DNA of 64,000 nt from an uncultured Saprospiraceae bacterium (GTDB taxonomy: Bacteria > Bacteroidota > Bacteroidia > Chitinophagales > Saprospiraceae): assembly GCA_937941765.1 (NCBI GenBank), contig CALDGQ010000117.1, positions 37,228 to 101,227 on the forward strand. Reading direction: 5' to 3'. Below, piece after piece: positions 51,068-59,999 of this stretch. Numbering within the stretch: position 1 is the stretch's first letter; every line of letters starts with the position of its first letter. A program made the translations under genes and the position numbers. The notes below the pieces were generated by a model. The model did no database searches, was not told the DNA's origin, and saw nothing but the letters and a program-made list of their open reading frames with translations.

Positions 51068-53650
51068 ATGAATAAACTTATAGGGATTTTCATGCTATTT
51101 TGCATCCTTGGTCCTGCAAGCATTGAAGCTCAAGAAGCTAAAAAAAGTTTGGATGAAATCAGAAGAGAGGCATTGTTGAATGCCAAAAAAGCTCGGACAG
51201 ATCTCGAAACTATGAAAATGCCAAAGAAGAAAACAAAGCGTCGCGTTGTTAAATCTTCAACTAGTAATGAAATTATAAACGAAGCTGAAGAATATTCTAC
51301 CACGTCATTGGAATCAAATTTTAGTGGCTCCAGAAATGAGTTAGCGAAAAGAGAAAGAGAACGTTCCATCAAAGAACGTGAAATGAAAGATGCTCAGAAA
51401 AAAGCAAATAAGTCTAGTAGTACATACACGAATAGTTCAACTACTTCTTCAAGTACAAGAACTGTTTCTTCAAGTATTCCTAAACAGTCAGCTCCTGTAT
51501 CAAAAGTAGAAACGATTTCCACTCAAGAAACTAAAACGGTTTCTTATTCATCAAGTCCAAAGACAACCACCAAAACAATTTCAACACCTAAGCCAGTTGT
51601 AAAAAAAGAACCGGTAACATATACGCCAAGTGAGGTGACTACTTCAACACCTAAGGTCTCAGCACCTAAAGTTTCAACACCTACTTACAAGGCTCCTAAA
51701 AAGAGCGCTAAGCTCACTAAGCAGGAAGATCGCTTAGCTGAATTGAAAGAAAAAAGAGCTGAAGAAGAAGCACGTCAACAAGCAGTTAGAGATGAGCGTT
51801 TGAAGCTGGAAGAAATGGAGAAGAAAAGATTGGCGGAGGAAAAGGAAATGGCAACATTGAAGTATGAAGAAGAGCAAGAAAGAAAACGTTTAGCTGCTGA
51901 AAAGAAAATGCAAGCAGAAATAGACCGAGTTGAACAAAACCGCTTAGAGGAGGAAAAAAAGTTGGCGGAATTGAAGGCAACTATAGAAGCTGAAAAACAA
52001 CAGCAGAAATTAATTGAAGCTGAAAATAAAAGATTAACTGAATTAGCTCGTCAACAAGAAGACGAACAGTTGAAGATGGAGCAATTGAAAAAAGAGCAGG
52101 AAATCAAGAATAGATTGGCAAAAGAAATCGAAGCGGAACAACAAAAACTTCGTCTTTTGGAAGAAGCTAGGTTTGCAGAAGAACTTCAAATGAAGGAATT
52201 GCAAGAAAAAATGGCCAATGAAAAAGAAGCTCAGAAGGCATATGCTATTGAGCAAAAGCGTTTGGCTGAAATTGAGCAACAACGAATTGATGAAGAACTT
52301 AGGTTGGAAGAAGTGAGAAGATTAGGTGAGATCGAAAAGCTAAAAATGCAAGAGGAAGCTGAAAAACAAGCGAAGTTAAATGAGATTGAAAGAGAACGAA
52401 TTGCAGAAGAAAACCGAATGAAAGAAGTTCAAAGAGCTGCTGCAGAAGAAGAAAAAAGACAAATTGAATACGCTGCCAGACAAGAACAAATTCTTGAACT
52501 GGAAAGGCAAAGGTTGGCTCGTGAAGCTGAATTAGAAGCATTGAAAAAACAAGGTGAAAACGAAAAAATTAGATTACAGCAAGAAGCAGAAAATATTAGA
52601 AGACAGGCTGAATTAGATCGTGCTAAAATAGCAGCAGACCTTAAAGCTGCTAAGCTCGCTGAAATCGCTGAGACAGAACGTTTAGCCAAAGCTGCTGAAA
52701 TTCAAAAAATTCAGGACGATAAAGCAAGAGCAAAAGCTGAAATCGCTGAAGCTAAAAGATTAAAGAAAGAAGAGAAAGCAAGACAGAAATTACTTAAAAA
52801 GGAGAGAAAAAATTTAGCAAAACTAGAAAAACAACGTTTAAAAGAACAAGCCGACTTGCAAAAATCTGAATCATTTAGACAAGAGCAGGCAATGAAAGCT
52901 GCTGCAAAAGCAAAAGAAGAAGCTATGCAGATTGAAGTAGATAAATTGAACAAAGAAGCAACGGATAAGGCAGCAGAAGAAGAAATGTTATTAGAATTAG
53001 AAAGAGAAACATTGATTCAACAGCAAAACGAGAAAATTCTACAGGAAGAGGAAGCAATTAGATCAAAAGCGGAAGAAGAGAAAATGTTGGAAATGGAAAG
53101 AGCGGCTACGCAAGAAATGTTGAAGGAAAAAGAAGCGGAAGCACAAAAAATTCGTGAACAGGAAGAAGAAGACTTGTTGTTACAATTAGAACGGGAAGCT
53201 GCTAAAAAAATATTAGAGGATCAAAAATCTAATCTTGAAACTCCTGCTCCTGATGATATTCAAAATTCGTCTTTGCAAGAGCTAGAGACCATGGACGATG
53301 TGGATGTTTCCGATGATCAAGTTATTGAAGAAATGGAAGAAGTTGATGTGGACCCAGTAGATGAAATTTTAGAAGAGTTGGAAATGGAAGATCCAAAAGA
53401 AGTGAAGAAAAGAATGAAGAAGGCTAAAAAGGAAAAGAAGAAAAAGGCCAAAAAGTCTAAGGAGAAAAAAGAAAAAAAGTCTAAAGGAAAAAAAGCTAAG
53501 AAAGAAGCTTTAGATGCTGAAATTGAAGCTATGTTGTTAGAAGATTTGAATTCTGACGAAGAACAAGTAGAAACGAAAGAAACTACGGAAGCGATGAAAG
53601 CATTGGAAGAGTTTATGAATGGTAATAGTACCAATGAAGGCGGAAATTAA
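51068..53650 (+). CDS. Large exported coiled-coil protein, Ala/Glu/Lys-rich
   Basis: About 860 residues from the ATG at 51068, with signal peptide MNKLIGIFMLFCILGPASIEAQ (the frame is open to 51032). The order is: basic linker; Ser/Thr/Pro-rich stretch (residues about 100-210); a very long coiled coil of about 450 residues (repeats of the type EEKRLAEEKEMATLKYEEEQERK) similar in composition to TolA domain II; an acidic stretch; a Lys-rich segment (KKAKKEKKKKAKKSKEKKEK); and an acidic tail. The order signal-PT linker-coiled coil-acidic/basic tail suggests a cell-envelope spacer or scaffold. No enzymatic motif is visible. Confidence 0.7.
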   Translation: MNKLIGIFMLFCILGPASIEAQEAKKSLDEIRREALLNAKKARTDLETMKMPKKKTKRRVVKSSTSNEIINEAEEYSTTSLESNFSGSRNELAKRERERSIKEREMKDAQKKANKSSSTYTNSSTTSSSTRTVSSSIPKQSAPVSKVETISTQETKTVSYSSSPKTTTKTISTPKPVVKKEPVTYTPSEVTTSTPKVSAPKVSTPTYKAPKKSAKLTKQEDRLAELKEKRAEEEARQQAVRDERLKLEEMEKKRLAEEKEMATLKYEEEQERKRLAAEKKMQAEIDRVEQNRLEEEKKLAELKATIEAEKQQQKLIEAENKRLTELARQQEDEQLKMEQLKKEQEIKNRLAKEIEAEQQKLRLLEEARFAEELQMKELQEKMANEKEAQKAYAIEQKRLAEIEQQRIDEELRLEEVRRLGEIEKLKMQEEAEKQAKLNEIERERIAEENRMKEVQRAAAEEEKRQIEYAARQEQILELERQRLAREAELEALKKQGENEKIRLQQEAENIRRQAELDRAKIAADLKAAKLAEIAETERLAKAAEIQKIQDDKARAKAEIAEAKRLKKEEKARQKLLKKERKNLAKLEKQRLKEQADLQKSESFRQEQAMKAAAKAKEEAMQIEVDKLNKEATDKAAEEEMLLELERETLIQQQNEKILQEEEAIRSKAEEEKMLEMERAATQEMLKEKEAEAQKIREQEEEDLLLQLEREAAKKILEDQKSNLETPAPDDIQNSSLQELETMDDVDVSDDQVIEEMEEVDVDPVDEILEELEMEDPKEVKKRMKKAKKEKKKKAKKSKEKKEKKSKGKKAKKEALDAEIEAMLLEDLNSDEEQVETKETTEAMKALEEFMNGNSTNEGGN

Positions 53651-53671
53651 ACTTCAGTTCTCATAAATATT

Positions 53672-53708
53672 AAAAAGCCCAGTTTCAATCTTTGAAACTG
53701 GGCTTTTT
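53672..53708. terminator. Bidirectional terminator between convergent genes
   Basis: AAAAAGCCCAGTTTCAA (53672-53688) is the perfect complement of TTGAAACTGGGCTTTTT (53692-53708). The symmetrical A and T runs make it work for both the coiled-coil gene and the convergent acyltransferase gene. Confidence 0.9.
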
Positions 53709-53721
53709 ATTTATATTTCGT

Positions 53722-55464
53722 TTAAAATCCATAATTAGCCAAACGATTGTGATAATAATAAAGCACATAAAAATCTTCACTAACAATCTGCTTGGTCTTC
53801 TTATGATATTTCAATGGATCTTTAATATGGAAACTACCCATTCTGCCTATCCCCTCCTCCAGTACTTTTTCTGGAGAAAATCTCAATCGATAAGACAATC
53901 TGATTTTTCCTTCTTTTTCTAAAGCAAATAACTTCTCTTGAATTGCTGCTATAGATTTTAATAAATCATGTTCTAAGAAAACAAAATCATCATTAGGTAA
54001 TCGTAACAATGCATAAATATCGAGTCCTTTATTTTGTCTTTCGAATACTTTGAAAGCACAATAAGCGACTACTTGACTTGCCAACACAACATTCTCTTCG
54101 TAATATCTTTCTACCAATTTCTGAGACAACAAATTGGTATATTCTGCTTCTCGTTGAAAATCCGCTTTAATCTCCCCTTCTGAAACAAAGTATTCTTTGA
54201 CATCAATTTGATTGCCCCATTTATCAAAACTCTCACCATCATTATTTACGAAATTTCCTAAGACATCCATCGGTTTTCCAAAAGACAAATGAATATCATT
54301 GCTTCGGGAAAATAATTGCCACAAAAATTTAAAAGCACTTCTAACACTTAAAGATTGATCCTTTATTTTTAAAAATCTTTCTTTACCGGTTTGCTTCAAA
54401 TGTCCATCAATCATAAATTTCGCTTCCAAAACAAAATTATAACTCAACACCAAAGGCACAATAAAGACTTGCTCATTCGTCCCTTTTTGAAATAAGGCCC
54501 GCTGTGCTTCTACGGCTGTTCCCAACATTCCTTTCTTCAATTTTGTTTCTAATGATCCTGAACGAGAACGGGTTCCTCCTGGAAAAAACAAACTATTGGT
54601 CCCACGTTGAATCGATAGATTTGACATCGATTTCAATGTTTCCAAATAAATCGGATTCTTCTTTCGACGATCAATACGATACGCGCCCAGGCGATTCATG
54701 TAGTAAGCCGTGTATCCTGTGTTATACAAATTCAATCCAGCTCCATAAGAAAAACTCGGCAATCCTAAAATCGAATCGATTGCATAACCAATCAGAATGG
54801 AGTCAAGGTTACTGAAATGAGTTGGAACGAGTACAACCGTCCCTTTTTTGAAAAGTTCTCTGACAGATTCCAATTCACCTGTCAACTTCAAGCGATCATA
54901 CAACTGAAATTTTCGTTCATAAAATCGTTTGAAATTTCTAGATGCTGCTGTATTCAATAAACGACCAAAAAATCCAGTCAAGAATTTTCTAGCAAACAGA
55001 AAAGTTTTTTTACTAAATGTACCAACAATTTCTTCCGAATATCTACCGACAATTCTTCTTAAAATATTTTCATAAACAGCTCTCCTCTCTACATCCGTGT
55101 CTTCTGGCTTAATGCTGATAACATTGTTTCGGATTTTTCCCCAAAAGGATTTCTCATCAGGCGGATCGACTTTCCAAGGTTCTTCCTTGATTCTAATTCG
55201 CTCCAAATAAATGGTTTTCTCTATCATTTCCCCCAACTTCTCTGTCGGACGAGTCATCATATTTTGGACCGTATAATCTTCTACTTGTTGGACGAAAGCA
55301 TCTCGATCATCACTTAGTTGATTGATTGGCCAATCGTTTATTTCAGGAATGACATGTGGGTATATCACGGTCTCGTCAATTTCAAAATTGACGTTCTCAT
55401 TCGAGGATGGGTCCTCTTGATCGGATGATGTAACTTTATTTACAATGTTTACTTTCTCGCTCAT
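53722..55464 (-). CDS. PlsB-like glycerol-3-phosphate/acyl acyltransferase
   Basis: 580 residues with a soluble, acidic N-terminal region. The acyltransferase core carries the HX4D motif HFSNLD (H216-D221), then SYGAGLNLYNTG, YYMNRLGAYRIDRRKKNPIY and FPGGTRSRSG (about 294-303), followed by IVPLVLSY. This order fits the large PlsB-type GPAT family, which acylates glycerol-3-phosphate in phospholipid synthesis; a 1-acylglycerol-phosphate acyltransferase would be shorter. The C-terminal 200 residues are less conserved. engB lies 41 bp upstream on the same strand. Confidence 0.85.
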   Translation of the reverse strand: MSEKVNIVNKVTSSDQEDPSSNENVNFEIDETVIYPHVIPEINDWPINQLSDDRDAFVQQVEDYTVQNMMTRPTEKLGEMIEKTIYLERIRIKEEPWKVDPPDEKSFWGKIRNNVISIKPEDTDVERRAVYENILRRIVGRYSEEIVGTFSKKTFLFARKFLTGFFGRLLNTAASRNFKRFYERKFQLYDRLKLTGELESVRELFKKGTVVLVPTHFSNLDSILIGYAIDSILGLPSFSYGAGLNLYNTGYTAYYMNRLGAYRIDRRKKNPIYLETLKSMSNLSIQRGTNSLFFPGGTRSRSGSLETKLKKGMLGTAVEAQRALFQKGTNEQVFIVPLVLSYNFVLEAKFMIDGHLKQTGKERFLKIKDQSLSVRSAFKFLWQLFSRSNDIHLSFGKPMDVLGNFVNNDGESFDKWGNQIDVKEYFVSEGEIKADFQREAEYTNLLSQKLVERYYEENVVLASQVVAYCAFKVFERQNKGLDIYALLRLPNDDFVFLEHDLLKSIAAIQEKLFALEKEGKIRLSYRLRFSPEKVLEEGIGRMGSFHIKDPLKYHKKTKQIVSEDFYVLYYYHNRLANYGF

Positions 55465-55505
55465 TACACAAAGGCTTTTCAGTATAGCTGCCCACTTGTC
55501 TACTA

Positions 55506-56108
55506 CTAATATACAAAGTCCTTATTCACTTCCTCAATAAAATCGAGTATCTCTTCCCCACCCTCATCATTTATCGACGAAGTGACAAATTCTCTCGGTA
55601 ATTCTTCCCAATACTCCAATAAAGCGTCTCTAAAAGCTTGAATATTAGACTCCCTTTTAGCAGGTTTCAATCGGTCTATTTTGGTATAAACAATCGAAAA
55701 AGGAATACTATTCATTCCACACCAATTGATAAAATCTATGTCAATTTTCTGCGGAGATACGTTGGAATCAATCAAAATCATGGCACATTGCAAATTCATC
55801 CTTTTTTGCAAATACCCATTTATCATGGTTTGCCATTTTGTTCTTTGCTTCTTGGAAATTTTCGCATATCCATAACCTGGCAAATCTACCAACATCCATT
55901 TCTCATTAATTAAAAAGAAATTGAGTGATTGCGTTTTCCCAGGCTTCTTAGAAATATGTGCCAGATCTTTTCTCCCCGTCAATGAATTAATCAATGAAGA
56001 TTTTCCAACATTAGAACGACCTATAAATGCATACTCCGGCATCTCCGTATTCGGACATTTTTCCACGTCCGGAAAACTCCCTAGATATTTAGTTTCGTGT
56101 ATTATCAT
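55506..56108 (-). CDS. engB: Ribosome biogenesis GTP-binding protein EngB (YsxC/YihA)
   Basis: 200 residues from the ATG at 56108, the usual size (the frame is open to 56183). Motifs: YAFIGRSNVGKSSLINSL (P-loop), KKPGKTQSLNFFLINEKWMLVDLPGYGYAK (switch I Thr and G3 DLPGYG), TKID (G4), TSSINDEG (G5). EngB helps mature the large ribosomal subunit. Identification is secure. Confidence 0.96.
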   Translation of the reverse strand: MIIHETKYLGSFPDVEKCPNTEMPEYAFIGRSNVGKSSLINSLTGRKDLAHISKKPGKTQSLNFFLINEKWMLVDLPGYGYAKISKKQRTKWQTMINGYLQKRMNLQCAMILIDSNVSPQKIDIDFINWCGMNSIPFSIVYTKIDRLKPAKRESNIQAFRDALLEYWEELPREFVTSSINDEGGEEILDFIEEVNKDFVY

Positions 56109-56144
56109 TTCGTGGCGAAGGTACGTTTTTTTTCCCTGTGTTAG

Positions 56145-56360
56145 ACAGACATCCTGTCGGTCTTTTTCCGCAAAACAAATCAAACTTGTTTGTTTTGTTT
56201 TTAATTTAATTTAATTTATTCATAAAACACGCAAGTAGCACCGACATTCCTGCTTATTTCTTTTACACCTCCCTATTGGACAAGCATCTCTATTCAAGTA
56301 TAATTTGAAATTATAGACAGAAATATTTGTGCTACTTAAAAAAACATATGGGATGTCTGT
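56145..56360. repeat. Nested inverted repeats in the engB upstream region
   Basis: ACAGACATCC (56145-56154) and GGATGTCTGT (56351-56360) form a 10-bp pair 216 bp apart. AAGTAGCAC (56233-56241) and GTGCTACTT (56329-56337) form a second pair inside. A 17-bp perfect dyad TATAATTTGAAATTATA lies at 56299-56315. The rest of the 454-bp gap (56109-56562) has no gene that I can support. Confidence 0.45.
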
Positions 56361-56562
56361 TTGACTCAGCAAGAAAATTACGTCTGAGTAAATGTATTTA
56401 TCAACTATTTACATTCAAATTTATTAATCAAATCTTAATGCCCGTTAAAAATTAGTTAAGTCAATCATGCAAACAAATAAAAGAAGAAGCGATATCGTTT
56501 TAAAGGCAACCCAGTCCATTCAAATGTTTAGCTACATTTTTTTCTAAACCAATTTAAACAAT

Positions 56563-57201
56563 ATGAAAAAGTCAATCATTTTATTCGCCGCACTCCTACT
56601 CTTTTCATTAGAGATGACCGCACAAGTTAAAGTCGGTATTAGAGCTGGGATGGCCACCAGTCAAATTGATCAAGAACAAATTCTCATTAGCAATTTTGAT
56701 GACCTTCAGGATTTGGGAATTGCGATTGGAGATGCTAATTATGGAATTCATGCAGGATTTTTTGTTCAAGGGAAAATTGGACGCTTTATTATTCAACCAG
56801 AATTTTTATTCAATTCCAATAGTATCGATTATGTCGTGACGGATTTTGAAAATGGAGAGATTGTAGAGAGTATCAAAACAGAAAGTTACCAGCACATGGA
56901 TATTCCAATAATGTTTGGATTAAAATTTGGTCCACTACGTTTGCAAGGTGGTCCAGTTGGACATGTTTTCATCAACTCTTCTTCTGAATTATTTGATATC
57001 TCAGGATACGATCAAAAGTTTGATGAATTTACTTGGGGTTACCAAACAGGAATCGGATTAGATCTTTGGAAACTAATGTTTGATGTCAAGTACGAAGGCA
57101 ACTTCACCAATCTTGGAAGTCATTTTTCTATCAAAGATCAAGACTTTCAGTTTTCACAAACACCTGCAAGAGTGGTGTTTTCTTTAGGCTATAAATTTTA
57201 G
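56563..57201 (+). CDS. Small outer-membrane beta-barrel protein
   Basis: 212 residues with signal peptide MKKSIILFAALLLFSLEMTAQ. It begins VKVGIRAGMATSQI and has repeated amphipathic strands (GIHAGFFVQGKIGRFIIQPEFLFNSNSIDY, HMDIPIMFGLKFGPLRLQGGPVGHVFINSSS) and ends QTPARVVFSLGYKF, the classic barrel C-terminus. It belongs to the porin-like/PorT-type small barrel group widespread in Bacteroidota; the ligand is unknown. Confidence 0.8.
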   Translation: MKKSIILFAALLLFSLEMTAQVKVGIRAGMATSQIDQEQILISNFDDLQDLGIAIGDANYGIHAGFFVQGKIGRFIIQPEFLFNSNSIDYVVTDFENGEIVESIKTESYQHMDIPIMFGLKFGPLRLQGGPVGHVFINSSSELFDISGYDQKFDEFTWGYQTGIGLDLWKLMFDVKYEGNFTNLGSHFSIKDQDFQFSQTPARVVFSLGYKF

Positions 57202-57246
57202 AGGTTTAATTACAAATTGTATTATGAAAGTGTGGTATTTATATGG

Positions 57247-57336
57247 AAGGAAAATTTATTGAGATCAAGGCGGAAAAAGTAGACATAGCCTTAGCTATGG
57301 CGAGGCTTTTCAACGCAGATATCGGTAAAATTTCCT
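57247..57336. repeat. Imperfect palindromic element
   Basis: An imperfect dyad about 90 bp long is centred near 57291: GGAAAATTTA (57249-57258) faces TAAAATTTCC, and the centre CATAGC-CTTA-GCTATG (57284-57299) is a perfect 6-bp stem. About half of the bases in between can pair. The 308-bp gap between the barrel gene and the phosphoesterase contains nothing else recognisable. Confidence 0.45.
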
Positions 57337-57509
57337 CATAGAAATCCCCAATTATATAGTATTATTTGTATAGCATACATTCACTATCTTATTTAGATTA
57401 GATAAAGCACTTGAAGTAATTCAGGTGCTTTTTTTTGTACAATAAACGGTTGACGGAACTAAATCCACCTCTCAAATGTTCTCAAGTATTAAATCAATTT
57501 TACAAAAAA

Positions 57510-58061
57510 ATGCAAAACATATTTTTCACCTCTGACCACCACTTCGGTCATACCAACATCATCAAATTCTGCGATCGTCCATTCGATACGGTAGAAGAAA
57601 TGAATGAAGTGATGATCAAGAATTGGAATAGCAAAATAAAACAAGGTGATAACGTATACCATTTAGGAGATTTCGCATTGACCAAGAAAAAAGAAGTGCT
57701 TTCAGATATTATCGATCAACTCAACGGAAATATATTTCTGATATCCGGGAATCATGAAGGTGCGGCAAAAAGTCTTCCCAATAAATTCCAATGGATCAAA
57801 GATTACTATGAACTAAAAGTAAAAGACGAGGATGCAGCTGGCGGTGTCCAAAGGATCATCTTGTTCCATTATGCGATGCGAGTTTGGCGTCATGATTATC
57901 GAGGTAGTTGGCAACTGTATGGTCACAGTCATGGAAATTTACCAGACAAGGAAGATCGACTCGCATTTGATGTGGGTGTGGATAGTCATGATTTTATGCC
58001 TTTGTCTTATGAGGAGGTCAAGGTAATCATGGGTGAGAAGCAATGGGTGGCTCCTTTTTAG
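57510..58061 (+). CDS. Calcineurin-like metallophosphoesterase
   Basis: 183 residues from the ATG at 57510 (the frame is open to 57435). All five metallophosphoesterase blocks are visible: FFTSDHHFGHTNIIKFC (the D-x-H block, here DHHFGH), YHLGDFAL, ISGNHEG, LFHYAMRVWRHDY and LYGHSHGNLPD. The size and the DHHFGH...GHSHG pattern fit a small soluble phosphodiesterase group often seen near phage or RNA-repair genes; the substrate is unknown. Confidence 0.88.
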   Translation: MQNIFFTSDHHFGHTNIIKFCDRPFDTVEEMNEVMIKNWNSKIKQGDNVYHLGDFALTKKKEVLSDIIDQLNGNIFLISGNHEGAAKSLPNKFQWIKDYYELKVKDEDAAGGVQRIILFHYAMRVWRHDYRGSWQLYGHSHGNLPDKEDRLAFDVGVDSHDFMPLSYEEVKVIMGEKQWVAPF

Positions 58062-58125
58062 GACGTGCATATGTGGTTTTAACATAAATATTTTAATGCG
58101 ATAAGTCGCAAAGGACGTGTTTTAA

Positions 58126-58266
58126 CACAAAGATCACATAGAAACAAAGTTCACATAGCGTATTTGGAAAACAACCAATTAGCATGTTCACCTGCTGCGA
58201 CTTCTGCGTGAGAATATTCACGAAACAAGATCCTTTGTGAACTTTGTTTCTTAGGTGATCTTTGTG
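58126..58266. repeat. Long palindromic repeat, copy 1 (left of the bpX genes)
   Basis: The arms pair in two blocks: CACAAAGATCAC (58126-58137) with GTGATCTTTGTG (58255-58266), and GAAACAAAGTTCACA (58141-58155) with TGTGAACTTTGTTTC (58236-58250), 12 and 15 perfect base pairs. The centre contains TGCGACTTCTGCGTGAG and CACGAAACAAGATCC. The right half recurs in the same orientation at 62578-62661. Confidence 0.85.
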
Positions 58267-58292
58267 GTAAAAACGACGTGTGCACGTAAGAA

Positions 58293-59999
58293 TTAACGCG
58301 AAGCACCCCCAACAAACCGCCCAACATCCTTCACCAAATTCCGATCACTTTTATTAAATTCTGTCAATCGACGTACCAATTGCCGATCTTCACCTGCATG
58401 TTTTGAAATCACTTGATAAGCCACCTCTCTAACTTGAGCAGAAATTGTGTGTCTTTTGTTATATTCAAATTTCAAGACATTGATGAAAGCTTGACAGTTT
58501 TTGTAATTCGTTTTATGTTGAAAAACTTTGTTGATCTCATCAAAACAAGCTTTATCCTCCTCAATATGTTTCAAGTAATTATTTAGACAATTATAGGCAT
58601 CCATATTTCGATCCCATCCAGACATCAATAGTTCTTGTGCCACCATTGGGTTGCCCATTTTATTGCGACAAATAAAAGAAGCTTTTAGATACTGATTTTT
58701 TCTGAGATATTCATTGACTACTAATTGATACTGTTCGTAAGCTTTGGGTTGATCGCCCATTCGCATGAAAAGATCACCTGCTTTTTCGTGTTTCTCTTTT
58801 TCTATGTACAATTCAATTGCCTCTTTTAGAAAATTACCTTTTTCATAACATTCTGCAGCCTTTAATTTATTTTTGACATACTTTAGATAAATGGCAGCTG
58901 CTTCCTGATACATTTTTCCCTTCTCCAAAGTTTGCGCTGCTTGATAGTAATTCTTCAACAACTTCATATAAATCCAAGCTGCTTTTTCATAATTTCCTTT
59001 GCGAATCAATTCTTCAGCCGTTTCTTGATACTGTTTTCTCAGTTTTTCTAGATGATCATCAGAATTTAAAGAAAAACCTCCACCACCGGTTCTATGACGC
59101 GCGTCATTATCAAATAAACCGAAATTAAACCATCTTCGAGTCATATTAAAACCACCCACATCTCCTCCTCTACCGGTCCCTTCATTATCAATTGGAATCG
59201 CATATTTAAGTGCTTCTTCCGGGTCTTTTTTCATCAAATATAACAACTTGTCTACTTCATTTCGATTTCTTGCTTCTAACGCTTCCATCTCTTTTCGCAT
59301 CTCATCCATTTTGCCTTCCATACCAGGCGCCATATTCGATAATTGCGCCAACATTCCTTTAGGAAGTTTATCCATGTTGATGGGCTTTCCATTTTCGTCA
59401 AAGAACGCTTTGTACAATTTTAGCTTCGCTTTTTCACTCAAAGTTAATGGTTTGGAATCCATTTTCTCCGGCTTAGGTTTTTCTTCCAAGTATTTTAAAA
59501 TCTCTTCTTGCGGCAAGGCAATCACTGTTATTTGTTTCAAATCCATTGGAATGTAAACCGTGTCTGCAGGCCGGATTATCACTTCATCTAATGGTGTTGT
59601 TATATCCAACAACCTAGACCAATCAACTGTTTTTTCCAAAGGCACTAAACCAAATTCTGGATGAAATAGATGCTTACACTTAGTAAAAAGAGTAGCTAAT
59701 TTTTCATTTTCCAACAACGGTGTTACGTTAGACAATTCAGGAACAAATAAAATATTATTGATTTGTTGACAGAGCTCGTGTTTTCCAACACTTGATTTGT
59801 CAATCATAGCATTTGTGATAACTAAACAACCTGCAACCGAATTCGCAGTCGCCCCTGGTAAAGGATACACCGTTACTTGTTCAAGTTTTAAACTTAAACC
59901 CGCAATTTCCTCCAGCCAATTCATAGGGTCTTCCCCTCGGAGCAAGATTGCTTTAAGTGGAAATAGATTTTTTGTATGCGGTTTAAGTCTAAGTAACAT
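58293..59999 (-). CDS. bpX/TPR protein of a MoxR-vWA-beta-propeller ternary system
   Basis: 568 residues with no signal peptide. The N-terminal about 170 residues (MLLRLKPHTKNLFPLKAILLRGEDPMNWLEEIAGLSLKLEQVTVYPLPG...) look like a bpX-type domain. A helical middle contains LLYLMKKDPEEALKYAIPIDNEGTGRGG, a motif I associate with these proteins. A TPR-like helical array follows (residues about 340-470: YEKAAWIYMKLLKNYYQAAQTLEKGKMYQEAAAIYLKYVKNKLKAAECYEKG). These ternary systems pair a MoxR ATPase with vWA and propeller proteins and are proposed to act in biological conflict. The start overlaps the end of the vWA-propeller gene by 11 bp. The exact bpX subtype is not certain. Confidence 0.7.
   Translation of the reverse strand: MLLRLKPHTKNLFPLKAILLRGEDPMNWLEEIAGLSLKLEQVTVYPLPGATANSVAGCLVITNAMIDKSSVGKHELCQQINNILFVPELSNVTPLLENEKLATLFTKCKHLFHPEFGLVPLEKTVDWSRLLDITTPLDEVIIRPADTVYIPMDLKQITVIALPQEEILKYLEEKPKPEKMDSKPLTLSEKAKLKLYKAFFDENGKPINMDKLPKGMLAQLSNMAPGMEGKMDEMRKEMEALEARNRNEVDKLLYLMKKDPEEALKYAIPIDNEGTGRGGDVGGFNMTRRWFNFGLFDNDARHRTGGGGFSLNSDDHLEKLRKQYQETAEELIRKGNYEKAAWIYMKLLKNYYQAAQTLEKGKMYQEAAAIYLKYVKNKLKAAECYEKGNFLKEAIELYIEKEKHEKAGDLFMRMGDQPKAYEQYQLVVNEYLRKNQYLKASFICRNKMGNPMVAQELLMSGWDRNMDAYNCLNNYLKHIEEDKACFDEINKVFQHKTNYKNCQAFINVLKFEYNKRHTISAQVREVAYQVISKHAGEDRQLVRRLTEFNKSDRNLVKDVGRFVGGASR

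Noticed and set aside
51786..53634. Several minus-strand ORFs rich in Phe/Leu/Ser opposite the coiled-coil gene
   Set aside because: They are antisense shadows of the Glu/Lys-rich coding frame.
58126..58266. Interpreting the long palindrome as a terminator of the phosphoesterase gene
   Set aside because: It lacks a T-run, is over 60 bp from the stop codon, and recurs elsewhere as a repeat.
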